Below the pieces are notes generated by a model. The model saw only the letters and a program-made list of their open reading frames with translations, was not told where the DNA came from and searched no databases. From NCBI GenBank assembly GCA_051870755.1, contig JBJECE010000019.1, positions 1-51,871 on the forward strand: a DNA stretch of 51,871 nt, read 5' to 3'. Of this stretch, positions 1 through 9,295 are shown piece after piece. The stretch comes from W0P28-013 sp051870755. GTDB lineage: Bacteria; Bacteroidota; Bacteroidia; Bacteroidales; Paludibacteraceae. Within the stretch, counting starts at the first letter, position 1. Each line of letters starts with the position of its first letter. A program made the translations under genes and the position numbers.

Positions 1-215
1 GATTTTTCGGCTCGCAGCCTATGCAAGTTTTTTCGTTGAAACTACTTTATCGCATATTCTCCCCTTTGCAAGGGGAGTGCCCGTAGGGCGTAGGGTTAAA
101 AAACACAAACAAACGCGGAGCAAGGAACAAATTCCTCACTCCGCATTCCTAATTCCTAATTGTAGGGACGCGGCGCGCCACGTCCAAAAAGTTAAGAGGT
201 TAAAGGTTGGTTACG
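1..215. other. Intergenic segment with short palindromes, no gene
   Basis: No coding frame here looks real. Two GC-rich palindromes stand out. One pair lies at 61-75 (CCCCTT-TGC-AAGGGG) followed at 79-89 by GCCC-GTA-GGGC. The other is at 166-185, where GGACG and CGTCC bracket a GC-rich core. The latter lies downstream of the minus-strand gene at 216-758 and could act as a transcript end or be a dispersed REP-like repeat. The 61-75 palindrome resembles in style the CCCCCT/AGGGGG cores of the inverted repeats at 49295 and 49679. Confidence 0.4.
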
Positions 216-758
216 TTATTGGGCGGCGATTACTTTGTGCATGGGTACATCGTGTGCGTCGCATGGCACATGCGGCACTATTTGGAAATCGAATGCTACG
301 CCAATGGTTGGCACCGGCGCTATGGTTGCCAAAAAGCGGTCGTAGTAGCCACGCCCGCGCCCCAGCCGCCTGCCGGCGCCATCGAATGCCACGCCGGGCA
401 CTATCACCACATCGATCGTTGCTTCGCAGGCGTTGCCTTGCGGCTCCATAATGCCGAACGCGCCGCGCCGCCATGCGGTCGTGGCGGTCAGTTCCACCGG
501 CAGCACATCGTCGCCGGCCACCACGGGCAGCATCACGCGTTTGGTGCGCAACGCCTCGTCGATCAACGGGCGCAGATCCGGCTCGTCGGGCAGCGGCCAA
601 TAGAGCATCACACTGCGTGCAGCTACGAAGAGCGGTTCGCGCCGCAACTGTTCGACCACCCAAGCCGATTGCCGCGCCCGTTCGTCGGCCGAACACATTG
701 CCTTGCGTCGGCGTATTTCGTCGCGCAAAAGGCGTTTTTCGTCAGCAAGCGTTGTCAT
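216..758 (-). CDS. 5-formyltetrahydrofolate cyclo-ligase
   Basis: The 180-residue product matches the 5-FTHF cyclo-ligase family in length. Its diagnostic C-terminal signature is present: a VPGVAFD stretch followed by a glycine/arginine-rich loop (GRGRGYYDRFL, about residues 130-142) that binds ATP phosphates. The N-terminus has the usual basic helix with a KxxLRxxI pattern. The enzyme uses ATP to convert 5-formyl-THF to 5,10-methenyl-THF in the cytosol, returning a folate storage form to one-carbon metabolism. The ATG at 758 is the first good start after the minus-strand promoter at 791-798. The gene is divergent from dnaG and stands alone. Confidence 0.93.
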   Translation of the reverse strand: MTTLADEKRLLRDEIRRRKAMCSADERARQSAWVVEQLRREPLFVAARSVMLYWPLPDEPDLRPLIDEALRTKRVMLPVVAGDDVLPVELTATTAWRRGAFGIMEPQGNACEATIDVVIVPGVAFDGAGRRLGRGRGYYDRFLATIAPVPTIGVAFDFQIVPHVPCDAHDVPMHKVIAAQ

Positions 759-790
759 CTGTCGAAAATTAGTTGATAAATTACTGTCTG

Positions 791-798
791 CAAAGATA
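791..798 (-). promoter_or_regulatory. -7 box of the cyclo-ligase gene
   Basis: The minus strand reads TATCTTTG, an exact TAnnTTTG Bacteroidota -7 element, 33 nt upstream of the ATG at 758. No TTTG sits at the expected -33 distance. Confidence 0.55.
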
Positions 799-804
799 CA
801 AAAA

Positions 805-836
805 TTTGCTCAAATAAAAATTTTACGCTAATTTCG
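805..836 (+). promoter_or_regulatory. dnaG promoter
   Basis: TTTG at 805-808, a 20-nt gap, then TAATTTCG at 829-836. This fits the Bacteroidota promoter with one mismatch in the -7 box and lies just ahead of the ATG at 860. Confidence 0.5.
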
Positions 837-859
837 TGGCGCCATTTTTGCCATTGCCG

Positions 860-2854
860 ATGATAGACCAATCGACCATAGCCCGCATCATGGACGCCGC
901 CCAAATAGTGGACGTGGTGTCCGACTACATGACACTGAAAAAACGCGGTGCCAATTGGTGGGGAGTCTGCCCGTTTCACAACGAGAAGACGCCTTCGTTC
1001 AGCGTGTCGCCGGCAAAAGGCATCTTCAAATGTTTCGGGTGCGGCAAGGGCGGCAACGCCGTGCAGTTCGTCATGGAGCACGAGCATTTAACCTACTACG
1101 ATGCGCTACGCCTGTTGGCAAAAAAGTACCACATCGAGATACAGGAACGCGAGCAAACCGACGACGAAAAACAACAAGAAAAAGAGCGCGAAAGCCTACA
1201 GACGGTAACCGAGTTCGCCGCCAAATTTTTCGAAGAGACGCTGCACAACACCGACGAAGGCCAATCGGTGGGCATAAGTTACCTGCGCGAACGCGGTTTC
1301 AGCGACGACATCATACGCAAATTCCGCATCGGCTACGCGCCGGACGCATGGGACACGCTCGTCGGTGCCGCCACCGCCAAAAACTACAGCCTCGACTATA
1401 TGGTGAAAGCCAACGTGTGCAACTACAACGACGAGAAAAAACGCTACTACGACACGTTTCGCGGCCGTGTCATCTTTCCGTGGATTACCATCAGCGGCAA
1501 AGTGGTGGCCTTCTCCGGACGTGTCTTGTCGCGCGACACGAAAGGCGTCGTGCAAAAATATGTCAATACATGCGAAACGCCACTCTTTGTCAAGAGCAAC
1601 GAACTATTCGGCATATTTCAAGCCAAAAACGCCATCACCAAAGCCGACTGCGTCTATATAGTCGAAGGGCAAACCGACGTCATATCGATGCATCAATGCG
1701 GCGTAGAAAACGTTGTGGCCTGCTCGGGCGGCAGCGGCTTGAAAGAGACGCAGGCACACCTGCTGCATCGGTTCACGGCAAACATCATACTGATGTACGA
1801 CACCGACGCCGCCGGCGAAAAATACACCGACACCGCCATCAGCGTAGCCCTGAACGAAGGCATGAACGTACATGTGGTGCGCCTGCCCGAAGACGAAGAC
1901 CCCGACAGTTTTGCACGCAAAAACAACGCCAACGCATTCATCGACTACATAGCGCAACACAAAATAGATTTTGCCACATACATCTGCCAAAAAATAGCCG
2001 CCACAGCCAACGACCCCATCAAAAAATCGCAACTCATCACCGAGCAACTGACGCCGGCACTTGCGCTGATTTACAACAATATACTGTTGGCCGAATACAT
2101 CAAACAGTGCGCAAAATTATTGGATTTGAGCGAAGAAATGCTGCTGCGACAAATAAACAAATTGCGCGACAAAAAACGCAAAAAAGAACAAGAAAAGCAG
2201 CAAGGCGCAGGCGAGCAAACAAGCACCGAAACGACAAATGCCGCGCCCGACGCGGACGACCTGCCCGACATCGTTACCGCCGACAACAAATTCGACACAC
2301 AGGAGCGGTGCATCTTGAACTTTGCGCTGCGCCACGGCAACGAAGTCATCTTCACCGACGAAGCGGCGCACGCATGGACCGTCAACGAATTTATCGTCAG
2401 CCAACTCATCGACACCGACAACATCGCGCTACGAAATCCGCTGCACCAAGCCATGCTGCACGAGATAGCCGTCCATCTGCACGATGCCGACTTCGACGCT
2501 GCCAAATTTTTCATCCGCCACGCCGACCCGCGCATCAGCCAACTGGCCGCCGACCTGCTGGCCGACCGCTACATGCTGAGCAAAATGTTTGCCGACACCG
2601 ACACACACAACAGCATCAGAAACGCGCGCAAACAGCAGGAAAAACAACGCACCATGGCCGACGAAATCAACAAAGTCATCATCGAATACAAGTACCTCAT
2701 CGTAACCGACGACCTGACCAAAACCATGGCGGCGCTGAAACAGACCGCCGACCCGCAAATCACCATCGACCTGCTGGCCAAAATCACCCAACTAAACCGG
2801 CTGAAAGCCCACATCGCACAAGAACTCGGCGAACGCATCATCGTCAAACTCTGA
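860..2854 (+). CDS. dnaG: DNA primase DnaG
   Basis: The 664-residue protein begins with the CHC2 zinc finger: Cys37, His40, Cys58 and Cys61 in the order CPFH...CFGC. A TOPRIM catalytic core follows, with an acidic VEGQTDVI motif near residue 268 and YDTDAAG near 312. The C-terminal part is long and rich in charged residues, as expected for the helicase-interacting region. It makes RNA primers at the replication fork. The frame stays open from a GTG at 836, but the ATG at 860 begins the family-typical MIDQxTIxRI sequence and is preferred. Bacteroidota primases are usually 640-700 residues. Confidence 0.96.
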   Translation: MIDQSTIARIMDAAQIVDVVSDYMTLKKRGANWWGVCPFHNEKTPSFSVSPAKGIFKCFGCGKGGNAVQFVMEHEHLTYYDALRLLAKKYHIEIQEREQTDDEKQQEKERESLQTVTEFAAKFFEETLHNTDEGQSVGISYLRERGFSDDIIRKFRIGYAPDAWDTLVGAATAKNYSLDYMVKANVCNYNDEKKRYYDTFRGRVIFPWITISGKVVAFSGRVLSRDTKGVVQKYVNTCETPLFVKSNELFGIFQAKNAITKADCVYIVEGQTDVISMHQCGVENVVACSGGSGLKETQAHLLHRFTANIILMYDTDAAGEKYTDTAISVALNEGMNVHVVRLPEDEDPDSFARKNNANAFIDYIAQHKIDFATYICQKIAATANDPIKKSQLITEQLTPALALIYNNILLAEYIKQCAKLLDLSEEMLLRQINKLRDKKRKKEQEKQQGAGEQTSTETTNAAPDADDLPDIVTADNKFDTQERCILNFALRHGNEVIFTDEAAHAWTVNEFIVSQLIDTDNIALRNPLHQAMLHEIAVHLHDADFDAAKFFIRHADPRISQLAADLLADRYMLSKMFADTDTHNSIRNARKQQEKQRTMADEINKVIIEYKYLIVTDDLTKTMAALKQTADPQITIDLLAKITQLNRLKAHIAQELGERIIVKL

Positions 2855-2930
2855 CGCCGACAAGCACACCACTGCGCAAAAAAAACACACCTTTCGCGCG
2901 CAAACGACCTAAAATGTCAATATTTTTTCG

Positions 2931-2938
2931 TACCTTTG
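2931..2938 (+). promoter_or_regulatory. -7 box of the suf operon
   Basis: TACCTTTG, an exact TAnnTTTG match, lies 24 nt upstream of the sufB ATG at 2963. No clear TTTG occurs 19-21 nt upstream. Confidence 0.55.
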
Positions 2939-2962
2939 CAGGTTGAATTATTGTGCAATATT

Positions 2963-4411
2963 ATGTCCGAAAAGCAACCACATCAAATTATCGACGACCT
3001 GACGCAGTCGGACTACAAATACGGTTTCACCACCGACATCGAAACCGAAGTCATTCCGCACGGCTTGAGCGAAGAGGTTGTGCGCCTCATATCGGCCAAA
3101 AAACAGGAGCCGGAATGGCTGCTCGACTTTCGCCTGAAGGCCTATCGCCACTGGCTCACCCTGTCGATGCCGACATGGGCTCATCTCGACATTCCCGAAA
3201 TAGACTACCAAAACATAGCCTACTACGCCGCGCCGCGCAAAAGTGCGCCCAAATCGCCCGACGAAGTTGATCCCGAACTGATCAATACCTTCGACAAACT
3301 CGGCATTCCGCTCGAAGAGCGTCAGGCGCTGTCGGGCATGGCTGTCGATGCGGTGATGGACAGCGTGAGCGTGAAAACAACCTACCGCGAAACGCTCGCC
3401 GAAAAAGGCATCATCTTCTGCTCCATCAGCGAAGCCGTGAAAGACCACCCCGACCTTGTACGCCAATATCTCGGGTCGGTAGTGCCGCACACCGACAACT
3501 TTTTTGCCGCGCTGAACAGCGCCGTCTTCTCCGACGGCTCGTTCGTGTACATACCCAAAGGCGTGCGCTGCCCGATGGAACTTTCGACCTATTTCCGCAT
3601 CAACGCTGCACAAACGGGACAATTCGAACGCACGCTCATCGTGTGCGACGACGATGCGTATGTGTCGTACCTCGAAGGCTGCACCGCTCCCATGCGCGAC
3701 GAAAACCAACTGCACGCCGCCATCGTAGAAATCGTGGTGATGAACAACGCCGAAGTGAAATATTCGACCGTGCAGAATTGGTACCCCGGCGACAAAAACG
3801 GCAAAGGCGGCATCTACAACTTTGTAACCAAACGCGCCATTTGCAAAGGCGACAATTCGAAAATATCGTGGACGCAGGTCGAAACCGGTTCGGCCATCAC
3901 GTGGAAATATCCGAGTTGCATTCTGAAAGGCGACAATTCGGTAGGCGAATTTTACTCGGTGGCGGTAACCAACAACTACCAACAAGCCGACACCGGCACC
4001 AAGATGATTCACATCGGGCGCAACTCGCGCAGCCGCATCGTATCGAAAGGCATTTCGGCCGGACAAAGCCAAAACTCGTATCGCGGATTGGTGAAAGTGA
4101 TGCCGACAGCCGACGGCGTGCGCAACTTTTCGCAATGCGACAGCCTGCTGCTGAGCGACCGCTGCGGCGCACACACGTTCCCGTACATGGACATACGCAA
4201 CAACAGCGCCATCGTGGAACACGAAGCCACCACCAGCAAAATCAGCGAAGACCAACTCTTCTACTGCAATCAGCGCGGCATCGGCACCGAAGACGCCATC
4301 GGCCTCATAGTGAACGGCTACGCCAAAGAAGTATTGAACAAATTGCCGATGGAATTTGCCGTCGAGGCACAAAAATTGCTGCAAATTTCGTTGGAAAATA
4401 GTGTAGGATAA
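2963..4411 (+). CDS. sufB: Fe-S cluster assembly scaffold protein SufB
   Basis: This 482-residue protein is a close SufB match throughout: an N-terminal alpha region, then the parallel beta-helix core with the stretch FSDGSFVYIPKGVRCP and a C-terminal QRGIGTEDA motif. With SufC and SufD it forms the SufBCD scaffold that builds and hands on Fe-S clusters. The frame extends upstream to 2936 through a TTG inside the promoter, so the ATG at 2963 is the sensible start. It is the first gene of the operon and is separated from sufC by pnuC. Confidence 0.96.
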   Translation: MSEKQPHQIIDDLTQSDYKYGFTTDIETEVIPHGLSEEVVRLISAKKQEPEWLLDFRLKAYRHWLTLSMPTWAHLDIPEIDYQNIAYYAAPRKSAPKSPDEVDPELINTFDKLGIPLEERQALSGMAVDAVMDSVSVKTTYRETLAEKGIIFCSISEAVKDHPDLVRQYLGSVVPHTDNFFAALNSAVFSDGSFVYIPKGVRCPMELSTYFRINAAQTGQFERTLIVCDDDAYVSYLEGCTAPMRDENQLHAAIVEIVVMNNAEVKYSTVQNWYPGDKNGKGGIYNFVTKRAICKGDNSKISWTQVETGSAITWKYPSCILKGDNSVGEFYSVAVTNNYQQADTGTKMIHIGRNSRSRIVSKGISAGQSQNSYRGLVKVMPTADGVRNFSQCDSLLLSDRCGAHTFPYMDIRNNSAIVEHEATTSKISEDQLFYCNQRGIGTEDAIGLIVNGYAKEVLNKLPMEFAVEAQKLLQISLENSVG

Positions 4412-4426
4412 AACAAAAGTAATCAA

Positions 4427-5092
4427 ATGAACATTTTCGATATACATAACATCGCTTTCACGGCGTGGGGCTACGACATCTGTTGGTTGGAACTGATTGG
4501 ATTCTTCACGGGATTCGTATCCATCTATCTGGCAGGCCGCAGCAATGTGCTGACCTTTTGGATCGGACTGCTGAATTGCGCAGCGTTTTTTGTGCTGTTT
4601 TGGCAACAACATCTCTACTCGATGATGCTGCTACAAGTGGTTTTTGCCGTCATCAACATTTACGGCATCGTGCGCTGGACACGCCCGCAGCACGCGTCGA
4701 ACGACGAGTTGCGCATCACCACGCTATCGCCACAAGCGCTTGTGGGCGTGTTGTTGTTCATTGTGTTTGGCAGCATAGCGTGGTACAGTGCCATCGGCAC
4801 CATGGCGCAACGTTTTCCCGACATCATCAGCGAACCGCAGTACCCATTTGTCGATGCCATGCTGATGGTGTCGAACGTGGTCGGGCAATGGCTGTTGGCA
4901 CGCAAGAAAATCGAAAATTGGTATCTGTGGGTACTGACCGACGTTACCGCCTGCATATTGTGGCTGGTGATGGGGTTGTATCTCACAGCCATTCTGTACA
5001 TTATCTATTTGATTATCACCTACAATGCGCTGCGCGAATGGCATCGCGAAATGCGTGCCGACACCACCGCAAAATTACATCGCAAACATTAA
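4427..5092 (+). CDS. pnuC: PnuC-type nicotinamide mononucleotide/riboside transporter
   Basis: The 221 residues are mostly hydrophobic helices, with the PnuC-type features ELIGFFTGFVSIYLAGR near the N-terminus, NIYG in the middle, and WLLARKKIENWYLW followed by a helix toward the end. The family carries out facilitated uptake of nicotinamide riboside or a related NAD precursor (in some members, thiamine or riboflavin) across the inner membrane. It starts 15 nt after sufB and ends 18 nt before sufC, so it must share their transcript. Its substrate cannot be fixed from sequence alone. Confidence 0.85.
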   Translation: MNIFDIHNIAFTAWGYDICWLELIGFFTGFVSIYLAGRSNVLTFWIGLLNCAAFFVLFWQQHLYSMMLLQVVFAVINIYGIVRWTRPQHASNDELRITTLSPQALVGVLLFIVFGSIAWYSAIGTMAQRFPDIISEPQYPFVDAMLMVSNVVGQWLLARKKIENWYLWVLTDVTACILWLVMGLYLTAILYIIYLIITYNALREWHREMRADTTAKLHRKH

Positions 5093-5110
5093 CGACACAA
5101 AAATACGATT

Positions 5111-5863
5111 ATGCTTGAAATAAAAAATCTGCACGCAACCATCGCCGGCAAAGAGATTCTGAAAGGCCTTGACCTGACCGTACGCCCCGGCGAAGTTCAT
5201 GCCATCATGGGACCAAACGGCGCCGGCAAATCGACGCTATCGTCGGTGCTGACGGGCAATCCGGCCTACACCGTAACCGCAGGTTCCGTTACTTTCTACG
5301 GCAAAAACTTGTTGGAAATGGCGCCCGAAATACGTTCACGCGAAGGCATCTTCATGAGTTTTCAGTATCCGGTGGAAATTCCGGGCGTGAGCATGGTCAA
5401 CTTTATGCGCGCCGCCGTCAACGAGCACCGCAAATACAAAGGCGAAGAGCCAATGTCGGCATCGGAATTTTTGAAACTGATGCGTGCAAAAAAAGAGTTG
5501 TTGGAACTCGACAGCAAGTTGGCCAATCGTTCGGTGAACGAAGGATTCTCGGGCGGTGAAAAGAAACGCAACGAAATTTTCCAGATGGCCATGCTTGAAC
5601 CGCGTCTGTCGATTCTTGACGAAACGGATTCCGGCCTCGACATCGATGCCTTGCGCATCGTGGCACACGGCGTCAATACGCTGAAAAACAACGATAACGC
5701 CTCTATCGTCATCACGCACTACCAGCGCCTGCTCGACTACATCGTGCCCGACTTTGTGCATGTGCTCTACAACGGCCGCATCGTCAAAACCGGCACCAAA
5801 GAGTTGGCTTTGGAGTTGGAAGAAAAAGGCTACGATTGGATAAAGAAAGAATTTGAGAAATGA
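5111..5863 (+). CDS. sufC: Fe-S assembly ATPase SufC
   Basis: This 250-residue soluble ABC ATPase has Walker A GPNGAGKST at residues 34-42. The SufC-type signature SGGEKKRNEI begins at Ser147, and the Walker B variant ILDETDSGLD lies near residue 170. The DETDSGLD form separates SufC from transporter ATPases. It drives the conformational change in the SufBCD scaffold. Its stop overlaps the sufD start (ATGA at 5860-5863), which suggests translational coupling. Confidence 0.97.
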   Translation: MLEIKNLHATIAGKEILKGLDLTVRPGEVHAIMGPNGAGKSTLSSVLTGNPAYTVTAGSVTFYGKNLLEMAPEIRSREGIFMSFQYPVEIPGVSMVNFMRAAVNEHRKYKGEEPMSASEFLKLMRAKKELLELDSKLANRSVNEGFSGGEKKRNEIFQMAMLEPRLSILDETDSGLDIDALRIVAHGVNTLKNNDNASIVITHYQRLLDYIVPDFVHVLYNGRIVKTGTKELALELEEKGYDWIKKEFEK

Positions 5864-7191
5864 ACCGCGAACAACAATACATCGACCTGTACGAACAAAC
5901 GGCAGATGCGTTGAAAGCGCATGCGGCGGCACAACTCAACCTGCACCGCGACGAAGCCTTCGTAAAATTCAAACACCAAGGATTCCCAACTAACAAAGAC
6001 GAAGACTATCTGTACTGCCCGCTGCTGTCGGCACTCGACACCGACTACGGATTCGACATCAATCATCTGACAGTGCCAACCAACGGCGCCGACTTGTTTC
6101 GTTGCGACGTACCCGGCATTCGGGCGCACAATTTCTACATCGTCAACGACCAACTGCAACCCACACACGCGGCCTTACCCGACGGCGTGGTGTTTTGCAA
6201 ACTGAGCGAGGCCTGCACGCGCCATGCCGACCTTGTAGCGGCGCATCTCGGCCGGCAAGCCGACCGCTACGACGATGGTTTCACGCTGTTCAATCGCACT
6301 TTTGCGCAAGATGGTTATTTCCTGTTTGTGCCGGAAAACACCACACTCGACTTGCCCATTCAGATTGTCAATATGCTGTACGCTCACAGCAGTTTGATGA
6401 CACACACGCACAACCTGATAGTGTTGGCCGCCGGCGCCCGCCTCGATATGCTTGTATGCGACCACGCCACAGCCGGCATCGACTTTTTTGCCAATCGCTT
6501 GACAGAAATCGTCGTTGGCCAAAATGCTTGCCTGAACTACTACGCGCTCGAAAGCACCGGCAACGACACCAACGGCAACGAACAAATTTTTGTAGAACAA
6601 GCCGCCGGCTCGCAAACGGTAATCAACCTCGTGGCGCTGCACAACGGCCGGTCGCGTCGCCACATCGACATCAATCTGAACGGCGAACAGGCCGACACAT
6701 GGCTCGGCGGCATTGTCATCGGACACGACCGTCAGCAAACCGACATCACCACCACCATACGCCACCATGTGCCGCACTGCACAAGCCAAGAATTGTTCAA
6801 ATACATACTCGACGACGAAGCCGAAGGCGCGTTTGCAGGTCGTATCTTGGTAGAAAAAGACGCGCAACACACCGAAGCCTACCAAACCAACCGCAACATC
6901 TGTCTGACCAAGCAGGCACGCATGCACGCAAAACCGCAATTGGAAATATATGCCGACGACGTGAAATGCGGACACGGTGCCACTACCGGTCAAATAGACG
7001 AAAACGCTCTGTTCTACATGCGCACACGCGGCATCGGCGAAGACGAGGCTCGCATGTTGCTACTATTGGCATTCGCAGCCGATGTGTTGGACAAAATCAC
7101 CGTCGAAGCCGTGCGCGACCGCCTGCGCCTGATGGTAGAACAACGTCTGCGCGGCGGCGAATCGAAATGCAAAACCTGTAAAATTTGCTGA
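5860..7191 (+). CDS. sufD: Fe-S cluster assembly protein SufD
   Basis: The 443-residue protein shows the SufD/SufB beta-helix core and the conserved C-terminal stretch KCGHGATTGQIDENALFYMRTRGI, read here in two pieces (KCGHGATTGQID and ENALFYMRTRGI). SufD pairs with SufB and is needed for iron acquisition during cluster assembly. The extreme C-terminus carries a small cysteine cluster (CKTCKIC), seen in some Bacteroidota members; whether it binds metal is unknown. It overlaps sufC by 4 nt and runs nearly into sufS. Confidence 0.95.
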   Translation: MNREQQYIDLYEQTADALKAHAAAQLNLHRDEAFVKFKHQGFPTNKDEDYLYCPLLSALDTDYGFDINHLTVPTNGADLFRCDVPGIRAHNFYIVNDQLQPTHAALPDGVVFCKLSEACTRHADLVAAHLGRQADRYDDGFTLFNRTFAQDGYFLFVPENTTLDLPIQIVNMLYAHSSLMTHTHNLIVLAAGARLDMLVCDHATAGIDFFANRLTEIVVGQNACLNYYALESTGNDTNGNEQIFVEQAAGSQTVINLVALHNGRSRRHIDINLNGEQADTWLGGIVIGHDRQQTDITTTIRHHVPHCTSQELFKYILDDEAEGAFAGRILVEKDAQHTEAYQTNRNICLTKQARMHAKPQLEIYADDVKCGHGATTGQIDENALFYMRTRGIGEDEARMLLLLAFAADVLDKITVEAVRDRLRLMVEQRLRGGESKCKTCKIC

Positions 7192-7205
7192 TCAAAAAAA
7201 ACGTC

Positions 7206-8426
7206 ATGAGCCTCGACATCAACCACATACGACACGATTTTCCGATACTGTCAGAGAAAATTTACGGCAAACCGCTCGTGTACCTCGACAACGCCGCCAC
7301 CACGCAAAAGCCGCAATGCGTGCTCGACAAAATCGTCAAAATGTATGCCACGCAAAACGCCAACATACACCGCGGCGTACACTACCTGAGCCAACAAGCC
7401 ACTTTGGCGCACGAGGCAGCACGGCAAACCATCGCCACATTCATCGGCGCACACGACGTCAATGAAATCGTCTTTACGCGCGGCACCACCGAAAGCATCA
7501 ATCTGCTGGCCACCGTTTTCACCGAACGATTTTGCCAACCGGACGACGAAATCGTCATCACGCAGATGGAGCACCACTCCAACATCGTGCCGTGGCAAAT
7601 GGCCGCCGAACGCCACCGGCTGCGCCTGCGCATTGCACCCATCGACGAGCGCGGCGACCTGCGCCTCGACGAACTCGAAAAACTGCTGAACAACCGCACA
7701 CGGCTTGTGGCTGTAGCGCATGTGTCAAACGTTTTGGGAACCATCAATCCCGTGAAACGCATCATCGAGATGGCACACGCACACGGCGCAAAAGTGCTGG
7801 TGGATGGTGCGCAAGCCGTTGCTCATCTGCCGGTCGATGTAACCGATTTGGATGCCGATTTTTACGCCTTCTCGGGACACAAAATCTATGGTCCGACGGG
7901 CATCGGCGTGCTATACGGCAAAGCGGATTTGCTCGACGCATTGCCACCCTACCAAGGCGGCGGCGAAATGATACAAAACGTTACATTCGACCAAACCACT
8001 TACAACGAATTGCCGTACAAATTCGAAGCCGGCACGCCCGACTTTGTCGGGTCGGTGGCCTTGGCCGAAGCGCTCAACTATATGGACAGCATCGGGCGAA
8101 GTGCCATTTTTGCATACGAAGACGAATTGTTGCGCTACGCCGAAAAACGTCTGCGCGAGATTCCGAACATGCGCATTTTCGGCACGTCGGACACCAAAAG
8201 CAGCGTCATCTCGTTCCTTGTGGGCCATGTGCATCCGTACGATTTGGGCATGCTGCTCGACAAAACAGGCGTAGCCGTGCGCACCGGGCATCACTGCGCA
8301 CAACCGCTCATCGACCTGCTCGGCATTCCCGGCACAGTGCGCGCCTCGTTTGCACTCTACAACACCACAGATGAAATAGACTATTTCGTCGAGCAACTGC
8401 AACGTTGCCTGACCATATTACAATAA
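7206..8426 (+). CDS. sufS: Cysteine desulfurase SufS
   Basis: The 406-residue PLP enzyme removes sulfur from cysteine as a persulfide for Fe-S assembly. The PLP-binding lysine is Lys226 in SGHKIYGP, and the persulfide cysteine is Cys364 in RTGHHCAQP. The short loop around Cys364 marks it as a group II (SufS/CsdA) enzyme that needs SufE as acceptor; a sufE gene lies at 15923. An in-frame TTG at 7185 overlaps sufD, but the ATG at 7206 starts the usual N-terminus (MSLDINHIRHDFP). It is the last suf gene of the operon. Confidence 0.96.
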   Translation: MSLDINHIRHDFPILSEKIYGKPLVYLDNAATTQKPQCVLDKIVKMYATQNANIHRGVHYLSQQATLAHEAARQTIATFIGAHDVNEIVFTRGTTESINLLATVFTERFCQPDDEIVITQMEHHSNIVPWQMAAERHRLRLRIAPIDERGDLRLDELEKLLNNRTRLVAVAHVSNVLGTINPVKRIIEMAHAHGAKVLVDGAQAVAHLPVDVTDLDADFYAFSGHKIYGPTGIGVLYGKADLLDALPPYQGGGEMIQNVTFDQTTYNELPYKFEAGTPDFVGSVALAEALNYMDSIGRSAIFAYEDELLRYAEKRLREIPNMRIFGTSDTKSSVISFLVGHVHPYDLGMLLDKTGVAVRTGHHCAQPLIDLLGIPGTVRASFALYNTTDEIDYFVEQLQRCLTILQ

Positions 8427-8443
8427 TCAGCACAAAGTGAATC

Positions 8444-9259
8444 ATGGACGAATCGAACAAATATGTTGATGTCGAAGCCCTGTTGGGACCGAAATTGCTG
8501 AAAAAGATTCCGCGATTTATCGTCAACTACCTCAAAAAAATAGTTCATCAGGACGATCTGAACGCTGCCATCAAGGCAAACCCTGATGTAACAGGCACCG
8601 ACTTTCTGCGCGTGGCGCTCGACACGCTCGACATTCATGCCAACGTACGCGGCACCGAAAATCTGCCTCACGACGGTTTGTACATTTTCGCCTGCAATCA
8701 CCCGCTTGGCGGTCCCGAAGCACTCATCATCGGCGACGTCATAAGCCGGCACTACGGCAAAAATCTGAAATTCATCGTCAATAGCCTGCTCACCGCCATG
8801 AAGCCGCTGGCGCCCATCTTTCAGCCGGTGAACACACTCGGCGGCGGACAATCGCGCGAAACCGGCGAACAGATACAACAACTGTTTGCATCCGACAATC
8901 AGATATGCGTGTTCCCCGCCGGCATCTGCGCCCGCAAAATCGACGGGCAAGTAACCGAAATGCCGTGGAAAAACATGTTCGTCAAACGGGCGCGCAAATC
9001 GCATCGCGACATCATTCCCGTGCACTGCACCGGCGAAAATTCGCGCCGATTTTATCTGTTAGCCAAAATCGGACAACTGCTACACCTCAAAGTCAATATC
9101 GCCATGCTCTATCTGGTGGACGAACTCTACAAAAAGCAGCATCAAACATTTACCGTTACTTTCGGCAAACCCATTCCGTGGCAAAGCCTCGACAAAACCA
9201 AAACCGATGCCGAATGGGCAGCCGACATCAGACAAACGGTCATCGACTTGGCCGAATAA
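8444..9259 (+). CDS. PlsC-like O-acyltransferase, GlsA-type (glycine lipid synthesis)
   Basis: This 271-residue protein belongs to the lysophospholipid acyltransferase superfamily. The catalytic histidine is His86 in CNHPLGGPEAL, followed by an FPAGxxxR-type block (VFPAGICAR) and a later IPVH motif. It lies 36 nt upstream of an OlsB-like N-acyltransferase. In Bacteroides such a pair (GlsA and GlsB) makes glycine lipids, with GlsA adding the second acyl chain. Unusually, the acidic residue after NHPLGG is Glu92; from memory, Asp is common there. A general 1-acylglycerol-phosphate acyltransferase is the alternative. Confidence 0.75.
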   Translation: MDESNKYVDVEALLGPKLLKKIPRFIVNYLKKIVHQDDLNAAIKANPDVTGTDFLRVALDTLDIHANVRGTENLPHDGLYIFACNHPLGGPEALIIGDVISRHYGKNLKFIVNSLLTAMKPLAPIFQPVNTLGGGQSRETGEQIQQLFASDNQICVFPAGICARKIDGQVTEMPWKNMFVKRARKSHRDIIPVHCTGENSRRFYLLAKIGQLLHLKVNIAMLYLVDELYKKQHQTFTVTFGKPIPWQSLDKTKTDAEWAADIRQTVIDLAE

Positions 9260-9295
9260 CCATCGAACCGACAACCTAAAAAAACAGACCAAAAT

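Noticed and set aside
955..2946. 663-codon open frame overlapping dnaG in another frame
   Set aside because: It is Arg/His/Gln-rich nonsense created by the GC-biased codon use of dnaG; dnaG has clear primase domains.
2948..4612. 554-codon open frame antisense to sufB
   Set aside because: Shadow of a strongly conserved SufB gene; composition is Val/Phe/His-rich and no family is recognisable.
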